The position numbers were made by a program, and so were the translations under genes. Positions 4,539 through 9,815 of a stretch of 9,815 nucleotides of DNA are shown piece by piece; positions within the stretch are counted from its first letter, which is position 1; each line of letters starts with the position of its first letter. Below the pieces are notes generated by a model. The model had not been told where the DNA came from. It saw only the letters and a list, made by a program, of their open reading frames with translations, and ran no database searches. The DNA comes from Actinomycetota bacterium (lineage in GTDB: Bacteria > Actinomycetota > Actinomycetes > S36-B12). The stretch covers positions 1 through 9,815 of the forward strand of contig VGBQ01000092.1 of NCBI GenBank assembly GCA_016870425.1, given 5' to 3'.

Positions 4539-7415
4539 ATGACCGTCACGGACCGTCCCGAGGCACCAAGACCCGAGGCGTACGGCATGCGCACGCGAGG
4601 CGCCCTGTCCAACTACCCGCCCGTGGAGACGTGGGACGACGTCGTGATGTACGACGCCAAGGCTCACCCCAAGAAGGTCGAGCGGCACTACATGCTCGTC
4701 CCGACGACCTGCTTCAACTGCGAGTCTGCGTGCGGCCTGCTGGCCTACGTCGACAAGGAGACGAAGGAGGTCGCCAAGATCGAGGGCAACCCGGCCCACC
4801 CCGGCTCGCGCGGCCGCAACTGCGCCAAGGGCCCGGCGACGATCAATCAGACCGACGATCCCGAGCGCATCCTCTACCCGCTCAAGCGCACAGGCCCGCG
4901 CGGGTCCGCGGAGTTCGAGCGAGTGTCCTGGGATGACGCCCTCGACGACATCGCCGCGCGCATCCGCAAGGCGATCATCGAGGGCCGCAACAACGAGGTC
5001 ATGTACCACGTGGGCCGCCACGGCGAGGACGGCTTCATCGAGCGCGTCCTCCTCGCCTGGGGCGTGGACGGCAACAACACGCACACCAACATCTGCTCGG
5101 CAGGCGCCCGATTCGGCTACTCGCTGTGGGGCGGCTACGACCGGCCCTCCCCTGATCACGCCAACGCGAACGTCATCCTGCTCGTGTCCGCCCACCTAGA
5201 GTCCGGTCACTACTTCAACCCGCACGCCCAGCGCATCATCGAGGCGCAGGTGCACCACGGCGCCAAGCTCATCTCCATCGACCCGCGCCTGTCCAACACC
5301 GCAGCGAAGGCCGACGAGTGGGTCTCGCCGTGGCCGGGCACCGAGGCCGCGCTGCTGCTCGCCTTCGCGGCGTACCTCCTGCGCACCGACACGGTCGACT
5401 GGGACTACGTGCGTCGCTGGGTCAACTGGGGCACCTACATGGAGCGCCTGCACCCGGAGTGCGACCCCAATGACTTCGAGGCCTTCAAGAAGGCTCTCAG
5501 CGACGACTACCAGCAGTACACCTTCGAGTACGCCGCGCAGGAGTGCCGCATCCCGGTCAGGCAGGTCGAGCGCGTCGCCAAGATCGTCGCCACGGCCAAC
5601 GGCAAGCTGGCGGCCCACACCTGGCGCGCGGCGAGCGCCGGCAACCTCGGCGGCTGGGCCGTCGCCCGCGCGCTGTTCTTCCTCACCGTGCTCACCGGCA
5701 GCGTGGGCCAGGAGGGTGGCACCAGCCCCAACGGCTGGAACAAGTTCATCCCCCACGGCCCCAACATGCCCGGTGGCCACGACTCGTGGAACGAGCTGCT
5801 CTGGCCGGCGGAGTTCCCCATGTCGACCAACGAGCTGTCGATCCTGCTGCCGCACTTCCTGCTCGATGGCCGCGGCAAGCTCGACACCTACTTCACGCGC
5901 GTCTACAACCCCGTGTGGACCAATCCGGACGGCTTCAGCTGGATCGAGGCGCTGTCGCGCGAGGACCTCGTGGGCTGCCACGTCGCCATGACGCCCACCT
6001 GGAACGAGACCGCGCTGTGGGCCGACTACATCCTGCCCTTCGGTCACAGCACCGAGCGCCATGACACCCAGTCCTACGAGCAGTACGCCGGCAAGTGGCT
6101 CGGCTTCCGCCAGCCCGTGCGTCGCGTCGCGCTCGAGAAGATGGGCGAGAAGATCAGCGACACCCGCGACACCAACCCCGGCGAGGTCTGGGAAGAGGTG
6201 GAGTTCTGGTTCGAGCTCTCGTGGCGCATCGACCCCGACGGCTCGCTCGGCATCCGCAAGTACTTCGAGGCACCCGGTCGCCCCGGCGACAAGATGACCG
6301 TGGACGACTACTACGGCTACGTCTTCGACAACAACGTCCCCGGCCTGCCCGAGAAGGCCGCTGCCGAGGGGCTCACGCCGCTGGAGTACATGCGCAAGTA
6401 CGGCGCGGTCGAGATCGTCAACGGCCTCTACCGACAGGACGAGCGCCCCCTGACCCCCGCCGAGCTCGAGGGCGCCGTGCCCGATGACAACGGCGTCCTG
6501 CGCAAGCCGATCACGCCCGAGACTCAGAAGCCGCTCGTCGGCGAGGCCGGCGCGGTGGGCATCGAGTTGGAGGATGGCTCGAAGGTCGCGGGCTGGCTCA
6601 CCCCGAGCCGCAAGCTCGAGCTCTACTCCCCCGCCATGGCGGAGTTCGGCTGGCCGGAGTACGCCACCCCGACGTACATCAAGTCGCACGTGCACCACAG
6701 CGGGATCGACACCGACAAGGACGAGATCCTGCTCGTGCCGACGTTCCGCCTGCCGACGCTGATCCACACGCGGTCGGGCAACGCGAAGTACCTCAACGAG
6801 ATCAGCAACAAGCACCCCATGTGGATGAACCCCACCGATGCCGAGCGTCTCGGCGGGCTGAAGACCGGCGACATGGTGCGCGTCACCACGGAGATCGGCT
6901 ACTTCGTCGCCCGCGTGTGGGTGACCGAGGGCGTGAGGCCGGGCGTGACGGCCCTGTCGCACCACATGGGCCGCTGGCGCACGACCGACGAGGCCGGCAG
7001 CCGCTGGGTCACGGGCAAGGTCGACGTGGGGCAACTGCCCGACGGCCGCTGGCGCCTGCGCTACAAGGAGGGCGTCAAGCCCTTCGCGAGCGGCGACGCC
7101 GACTCGATGCGCATCACCTGGGAGGACCCGGGCGTGCACCAGAACCTCGCCTTCGCCGTGCACCCGGACACGTGGTCGGGCATGCACTGCTGGCACCAGA
7201 AGGTGCGCATCGAGCGAGCACACGACGAGGACAAGTACGGCGATGTCGTCGTCGACACGGCCAAGTCGCGCGAGGTCTACCGCGAGTGGATGTCGAAGAC
7301 GCGTCCCGGTCCGAGCCCGAGTGGCCTGCGCCGTCCGGAGTTCATGATGCGTCCGGTCATGCCGCAGGTGCAGGCCTACTACGTCGACGGCATGCCCGAG
7401 GGGACGACCTCCTAG
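4539..7415 (+). CDS. Molybdopterin oxidoreductase catalytic subunit, probably SoeA-like (cytoplasmic sulfite dehydrogenase)
   Basis: 958 residues, DMSO-reductase superfamily. An N-terminal [4Fe-4S] domain (about 52-112) has C58-x2-C61-x3-C65-x29-C95. The molybdopterin domain follows to about 560, with NICSAGARFGY giving C186 as the likely molybdenum ligand, as in PsrA/SoeA-type enzymes. An extended region lies at 560-725, and a C-terminal molybdopterin-dinucleotide-binding domain at about 728-890. The N-terminus has no twin-arginine signal peptide, which argues against periplasmic PsrA/PhsA/TtrA and DmsA enzymes and for a cytoplasmic enzyme like SoeA, which oxidises sulfite to sulfate. Length is also closer to SoeA than to shorter PsrA. 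ATG at 4539 has GAAGGAG at 4528-4534, 4 nt away. It is the last operon gene, 33 nt after its membrane partner, with dsrE2, tusA and a persulfide dioxygenase nearby. A reductase or another sulfur substrate remains possible. No dedicated maturation chaperone gene is in the window. Confidence 0.88.
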   Translation: MTVTDRPEAPRPEAYGMRTRGALSNYPPVETWDDVVMYDAKAHPKKVERHYMLVPTTCFNCESACGLLAYVDKETKEVAKIEGNPAHPGSRGRNCAKGPATINQTDDPERILYPLKRTGPRGSAEFERVSWDDALDDIAARIRKAIIEGRNNEVMYHVGRHGEDGFIERVLLAWGVDGNNTHTNICSAGARFGYSLWGGYDRPSPDHANANVILLVSAHLESGHYFNPHAQRIIEAQVHHGAKLISIDPRLSNTAAKADEWVSPWPGTEAALLLAFAAYLLRTDTVDWDYVRRWVNWGTYMERLHPECDPNDFEAFKKALSDDYQQYTFEYAAQECRIPVRQVERVAKIVATANGKLAAHTWRAASAGNLGGWAVARALFFLTVLTGSVGQEGGTSPNGWNKFIPHGPNMPGGHDSWNELLWPAEFPMSTNELSILLPHFLLDGRGKLDTYFTRVYNPVWTNPDGFSWIEALSREDLVGCHVAMTPTWNETALWADYILPFGHSTERHDTQSYEQYAGKWLGFRQPVRRVALEKMGEKISDTRDTNPGEVWEEVEFWFELSWRIDPDGSLGIRKYFEAPGRPGDKMTVDDYYGYVFDNNVPGLPEKAAAEGLTPLEYMRKYGAVEIVNGLYRQDERPLTPAELEGAVPDDNGVLRKPITPETQKPLVGEAGAVGIELEDGSKVAGWLTPSRKLELYSPAMAEFGWPEYATPTYIKSHVHHSGIDTDKDEILLVPTFRLPTLIHTRSGNAKYLNEISNKHPMWMNPTDAERLGGLKTGDMVRVTTEIGYFVARVWVTEGVRPGVTALSHHMGRWRTTDEAGSRWVTGKVDVGQLPDGRWRLRYKEGVKPFASGDADSMRITWEDPGVHQNLAFAVHPDTWSGMHCWHQKVRIERAHDEDKYGDVVVDTAKSREVYREWMSKTRPGPSPSGLRRPEFMMRPVMPQVQAYYVDGMPEGTTS

Positions 7416-7439
7416 CCGACGTCTTCCGGCACCGTCGGC
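7415..7439 (+). terminator. Weak hairpin at the end of the molybdoenzyme gene
   Basis: Stem GCCGACG (7415-7421) pairs with CGTCGGC (7433-7439) over an 11-nt loop, starting at the last base of the TAG stop. There is no T-tract. It may help terminate the operon with the much stronger hairpin at 7454-7505, or be fortuitous in GC-rich DNA. Confidence 0.3.
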
Positions 7440-7453
7440 ACCACAAGTTTCCC

Positions 7454-7505
7454 CTCCGCCCGTTATCGACGTTAACCCCTTCGTTAGCGTCGATAACGGG
7501 CGGAG
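7454..7505. terminator. Strong hairpin between convergent genes, probable bidirectional terminator
   Basis: The arm 7454-7476 is the reverse complement of 7483-7505, with a single T/G wobble (7472/7487) in 23 pairs and a 6-nt loop, CCCTTC. It sits 38 nt after the molybdoenzyme stop and 13 nt after the DUF2200 stop on the other strand, so it can serve both converging transcripts. No T-tract follows on either side, as is common for actinobacterial terminators. The arm contains an A/T-richer core, GTTATCGACGTTAAC-like, that differs in composition from the surroundings, so a dispersed palindromic repeat is an alternative reading. Confidence 0.75.
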
Positions 7506-7518
7506 ACCGGGATCGGTG

Positions 7519-7869
7519 TTAGGCGGTGGGAGTGCGCAGGACCTTCTCCATGGGGCGCCCCTTGGCGAGTTCGTCCACGAGCTTGTCCAGGTAGCGGATC
7601 TGCTGCATGAGCGGGTCCGCTACCTCTTCGACACGTACACCGCAGACAGTGCCCGTGATCAGGTCCGCGTGCGGGTTGATGCTTGCCCCGGCGAAGAAGT
7701 CCTCGAACGTCGTGCCCGCGTCGAGGTGGCCCTTGAGTTGGGCTTGCGAGTAGCCGGTGAGCCAGCGGATGACCTCGTTGAGCTCAGCCTGAGTGCGGCC
7801 CTTCTTCTCAACCTTGGCGACGTAGTGGGGATACACGGAGGCCACGCTCACGGTGAAGATCCTGCTCAC
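7519..7869 (-). CDS. DUF2200 family protein
   Basis: 116 residues, full length for the family. It matches the remembered DUF2200 pattern along its length: ASVYPHYVAKVEKKGRT near the N-terminus, IRWLTGY at about 34-40, INPHADLITGTVCGVRVEE in the middle, and DPLMQQIRYLDKLVDELAKG near the C-terminus. The family has no established function that I know of; members are small cytoplasmic proteins. No signal peptide or membrane segment is visible. The start is GTG at 7869, overlapping the TGA of the upstream thioesterase gene by 4 nt (GTGA), so the pair is almost certainly translationally coupled. AAGGGG lies just upstream inside the thioesterase gene. Family call is confident; function is not known. 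Confidence 0.9.
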   Translation of the reverse strand: MSRIFTVSVASVYPHYVAKVEKKGRTQAELNEVIRWLTGYSQAQLKGHLDAGTTFEDFFAGASINPHADLITGTVCGVRVEEVADPLMQQIRYLDKLVDELAKGRPMEKVLRTPTA

Positions 7870-8258
7870 AGCGCCCCTTCGAGGACGACGCGCTCCTCAT
7901 CGGTCCAGGGCCGCGCCGAGCGCGTCGCCGCGTCGCGAGCGACGATTACCGTCTCCGACTGAGCAGCAAGTGCTCCGCCCGGCAGCAGAATCTGCTCCTG
8001 GGTCCTCATGCTCGTGCGGCCGATGCCGGTCGCCCGGCATGTGACGAGCACCTCCTCGGTGCCCATCGGGATCTCGGCCGTGAAGTCGATCTCCAGGCGG
8101 ACCAGGACCAGGTCGAGGAAGGTGTCGCCCACGAGGGAGTGGAAGAAGCGATCGCGGCCCGTCTCGAGGAAGGTGAGGAAGACGGCATTGTTTACGTGGC
8201 CCAGGGCATCGAAGTCACGCCAGCGGACGGTGACGGGGACCTCGACGCTGAAGGGCAT
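7866..8258 (-). CDS. Acyl-CoA thioesterase, 4-hydroxybenzoyl-CoA thioesterase (hot-dog) family
   Basis: 130 residues, normal for a single hot-dog domain. The signature VRWRDFDALGHVNNAVFLTFLETGRDRFF (11-39) contains D17, the likely catalytic Asp, and GHVNN, typical of YbgC/FadM/4HBT-type thioesterases that hydrolyse acyl-CoA to acid and CoA. The following strands (LVLVRLEIDFTAEIPMGTEEVLVTC) fit the fold. It is cytoplasmic. Acyl specificity cannot be read from the sequence. ATG at 8258 lacks a convincing Shine-Dalgarno sequence but has TAGGCT six bases upstream, suggesting leaderless transcription. It is the first gene of a two-gene operon with DUF2200 and reads away from the tRNA gene. Confidence 0.9.
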   Translation of the reverse strand: MPFSVEVPVTVRWRDFDALGHVNNAVFLTFLETGRDRFFHSLVGDTFLDLVLVRLEIDFTAEIPMGTEEVLVTCRATGIGRTSMRTQEQILLPGGALAAQSETVIVARDAATRSARPWTDEERVVLEGAL

Positions 8259-8264
8259 GGCGTC

Positions 8265-8270
8265 AGCCTA
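8265..8270 (-). promoter_or_regulatory. Putative -10 box of a leaderless promoter for the thioesterase gene
   Basis: On the minus strand TAGGCT fits the actinobacterial -10 pattern TANNNT and ends 6 nt before the ATG at 8258, the spacing expected when transcription starts at the start codon itself. No good ribosome binding site lies between them. A -35 box is not clear. Confidence 0.45.
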
Positions 8271-8308
8271 GGGCGACCCCGGTGGTCACCGCCCCCAGCG
8301 GCCCGTCG

Positions 8309-8314
8309 TATCCT
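8309..8314 (+). promoter_or_regulatory. Possible -10 box of the initiator tRNA promoter
   Basis: TATCCT (TANNNT pattern) lies 20 nt upstream of the tRNA 5' end, allowing a short 5' leader removed by RNase P. The -35 region at the right distance is poor (TCACCG), so this is tentative. Confidence 0.35.
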
Positions 8315-8334
8315 TGGCGAAGCCGCAAGGCCAG

Positions 8335-8411
8335 CGCGGGGTGGAGCAGCTCGGTAGCTCGCTGGGCTCATAACCCAGAGGTCGCAGGTTCAAATCCTGC
8401 CCCCGCTACCA
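8335..8411 (+). tRNA. Initiator tRNA-Met (CAT anticodon), CCA encoded
   Basis: 77 nt that fold as a full cloverleaf: acceptor CGCGGGG (8335-8341) with CCCCGCT (8401-8407), D-arm GAGC/GCTC, anticodon arm CTGGG-CTCATAA-CCCAG (8362-8378), variable AGGTC, T-arm GCAGG-TTCAAAT-CCTGC (8384-8400), then ACCA. Initiator hallmarks are an unpaired first position (C1 opposite U72) and three consecutive G-C pairs at the base of the anticodon stem (GGG/CCC). CCA is genome-encoded. Confidence 0.97.
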
Positions 8412-8414
8412 AAG

Positions 8415-8446
8415 CGAAGGGCCCGGGATGATTCCCGGGCCCTTCG
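8415..8446 (+). terminator. Terminator hairpin of the tRNA gene
   Basis: The arm 8415-8428 pairs perfectly with 8433-8446 (14 bp, core GAAGGGCCCGGG) over a 4-nt loop, starting 3 nt after the encoded CCA. No T-tract follows. It is probably the tRNA transcript's terminator and may also insulate the propeller gene downstream. Confidence 0.75.
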
Positions 8447-8483
8447 GCATTCGCGGAGAAGGCACGCGCGATACCGGATAGCC

Positions 8484-8489
8484 TAGACT
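8484..8489 (+). promoter_or_regulatory. Possible -10 box for the secreted propeller gene
   Basis: TAGACT (TANNNT pattern) in the sequence GATAGCCTAGACTCC lies about 40 nt before the chosen start and after the tRNA terminator. No clear -35 box is present, and an overlapping TAGCCT is an equal alternative. Confidence 0.3.
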
Positions 8490-8531
8490 CCGCAGGCGGA
8501 TGAGTGACCCGCGAAGCCCATGAGGAGTGCT

Positions 8532-9815
8532 GTGACCACCACCGAGGCATCGACCTTCCTACAGCCACGCAGGTCAGGCCTCGCGCTCGGCACCGCCGTA
8601 CTCCTTGCCACGGTGCTGATGACCTCGATCAGCGGCGGAGCGTCGGCCGCCCCGGCCGGCGAGTTCACGACTTTCCGCCTCGGGGAGGGCGGATACGGCG
8701 GCAACGCCATCGCCTCCGGGCCGGACGGCAACATGTGGTTTACCAACAATGCGAACAACTCGATTGGCCGGATCACCCCATCGGGGAAGGTCGCCTACTT
8801 CGAGGTTCCGACCGACGCGAGCCTGACCAACAGTGTGGGCCTGTTCAGCATCGCTGCCGGACCGGACGGCAACATGTGGTTCACCGGCTTCTACTCCAAC
8901 GTCGTCGGCACGGTCACTCCCGCCGGACGGGTCACGACCTACCCGGTGCCCATCGACGGGATGCTGCCCCTGGGCATCACCGCGGGATCGGACGGCAACC
9001 TGTGGTTCACGTTGGACTCCGCGAACGGCATCGGCCGCATCACCCCCGAGGGGGAGATCAGGCTCTTCTCGACCGATGGAGCACCCATCGAGGCCCAGGG
9101 CCCGTCGTCGTGCACGATGTGCGCCTACGAGATCACGGCGGGACCGCAGGGGAGCCTGTGGTTCACCCTGCCGGCCGCGGGCCTCGTCGGTCGAATGACC
9201 ACCCAAGGCGCCGTGACAACATTCCGCGTGCCGACAGCCACGGACCCATCTCCCGACAACGCCGTCCCGGTGCTGGGAGGCATCACCGCGGGCGCCGACG
9301 GCAACCTGTGGGTCGTCCAACCCGCCGACAGCAAGGTCACCCGGATGACGCCCAAGGGCGCGGTGACCGACATCGACCTGCCTTCAGCCACCGCGAATCC
9401 GGTCTCCATCGCCCCGGGGCCCGGGGCCAGCCTGTGGGTCGCCGAGAACGGCGCGGGCGCCCTGTCGCGCATCGACATCTCGGGAGCCAAGGTCCCGGCG
9501 ACCGTGACGCAATTCGCCATGCCCACCGCGAATTCCCTGCCCGAGTCGGTCGCCCTGGGGACGGACGGAAGCGTCTGGTTCGCCAACGTCGTGCGTCCTG
9601 TCGATGAGGGCGCGGGACTGAAGCTGCAGGTGGGTCGCGTGGGCACGGGCTTCGGAGCGCTGGTGAAGGTCAAGGTCACGGGCTCGGCCAAGGCCGGATC
9701 GACGCTCACCTGCTCCTATGCCACCAAGCAAGCGGCCGTAGTGGCGGGCGCGGGCTTCCAGTGGCTGAGGGGCGGTAAGCCGATTCGCGACGCGAACGCC
9801 CGGACGTTCACGGTC
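8532..9815 (+). CDS. Secreted seven-bladed propeller, virginiamycin B lyase-like, with Ig-like C-terminal domain (3' end beyond window)
   Basis: 428 codons visible, open at the right edge. A signal peptide occupies about 1-40 (RR then a hydrophobic stretch to GGASAA). Seven repeats follow, each centred on a GPDGNxWFT-like motif (near 62-71, 109-118, 151-160, 203-212, 253-262, 295-304, 342-351) and most followed by IGRITPxGxVTxFxVP. This is the seven-bladed fold of streptogramin lyase (Vgb) and related secreted proteins. There is no histidine in the visible protein, whereas Vgb uses histidines in catalysis, so lyase activity is unlikely. C194 and C197 form a CxxC before blade four. From about 377, KVKVTGSAKAGSTLTC and FQWLRGGKPI match the bacterial Ig-like repeats of actinobacterial surface proteins. 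GTG at 8532 has GAGGAG at 8522-8527; an in-frame ATG at 8520 with a poorer site is the alternative. Probable role is as an extracellular or cell-wall binding protein. Confidence 0.88.
   Translation, partial: MTTTEASTFLQPRRSGLALGTAVLLATVLMTSISGGASAAPAGEFTTFRLGEGGYGGNAIASGPDGNMWFTNNANNSIGRITPSGKVAYFEVPTDASLTNSVGLFSIAAGPDGNMWFTGFYSNVVGTVTPAGRVTTYPVPIDGMLPLGITAGSDGNLWFTLDSANGIGRITPEGEIRLFSTDGAPIEAQGPSSCTMCAYEITAGPQGSLWFTLPAAGLVGRMTTQGAVTTFRVPTATDPSPDNAVPVLGGITAGADGNLWVVQPADSKVTRMTPKGAVTDIDLPSATANPVSIAPGPGASLWVAENGAGALSRIDISGAKVPATVTQFAMPTANSLPESVALGTDGSVWFANVVRPVDEGAGLKLQVGRVGTGFGALVKVKVTGSAKAGSTLTCSYATKQAAVVAGAGFQWLRGGKPIRDANARTFTV

Noticed and set aside
3873..5195. A 440-codon minus-strand open frame spanning two plus-strand genes
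   Set aside because: It covers the fused membrane subunit, the intergenic gap and the start of the molybdoenzyme, has no recognisable motif, and no ribosome binding site of note was seen.
5196..7223. A 675-codon minus-strand open frame opposite the molybdoenzyme gene
   Set aside because: Its composition (Val, Leu, Arg, Gly, His, Asp) is typical of the antisense of high-GC codons. No domain is visible and it lies wholly within a well-recognised gene.
8313..8331. Small inverted repeat just upstream of the tRNA (CCTT...AAGG with inner GGC/GCC)
   Set aside because: Short, bulged, and in GC-rich DNA; it may be chance structure in the tRNA leader and supports no functional claim.
8504..9607. Plus-strand frame of 367 codons overlapping the propeller gene
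   Set aside because: It is rich in Arg, His and Gly with no fold signature. The adjacent frame has a signal peptide and seven regular propeller motifs, so this one is a shadow.
1..9815. CRISPR arrays, insertion sequences, transposases, integrases, prophage genes or att sites
   Set aside because: No regularly spaced direct repeats, transposase motifs or flanking target duplications were seen. A tRNA is present, but its 3' end is intact with no adjacent integrase or duplicated 3' segment in the window.

Overview
The window is high-GC DNA with strongly G/C-biased third codon positions, GTG as well as ATG starts, strong AAGGAG-type ribosome binding sites and at least one apparent leaderless promoter. 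This fits a high-GC Actinomycetota genome. The exact lineage cannot be fixed from sequence alone; a propionibacterium-like or related actinobacterium is only a guess.

Layout. (i) 1-2013, minus strand: a persulfide dioxygenase-like protein (N-terminal rhodanese plus metallo-beta-lactamase fold), followed 26 nt downstream by an unrecognised secreted protein that runs off the left edge. (ii) 2014-2188: a divergent promoter region with a 22-bp palindrome that looks like a repressor site. (iii) 2189-7415, plus strand: a tight four-gene operon of DsrE2-like protein, TusA, a fused four-[4Fe-4S]/NrfD membrane subunit, and a large molybdopterin oxidoreductase. (iv) 7416-7518: a convergent intergenic region with a 23-bp-stem hairpin. 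(v) 7519-8258, minus strand: an acyl-CoA thioesterase-like hot-dog protein overlapping a DUF2200 gene by 4 nt. (vi) 8335-8411: initiator tRNA-Met with encoded CCA, then a strong hairpin. (vii) 8532 to the right edge, plus strand: a secreted seven-bladed propeller of the virginiamycin B lyase-like type, with the start of an Ig-like domain.

The core of the window (883-7415) reads as a sulfur-handling island. Rhodanese, TusA and DsrE2 are sulfur carriers and transferases known from cytoplasmic sulfur-oxidation clusters. Persulfide dioxygenases turn persulfide sulfur into sulfite. The molybdoenzyme has no Tat signal, so its active site should face the cytoplasm, as in the sulfite dehydrogenase SoeABC and unlike exported PsrABC/PhsABC reductases. 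The simplest model is sulfane sulfur relayed on protein cysteines, oxidised to sulfite, then oxidised to sulfate with electrons passed to the quinone pool. The functional direction and true substrate are inferred. The SoeB/SoeC-type fusion, the reversed rhodanese-MBL domain order with an altered active-site loop, and the putative shared operator are the points most worth checking.
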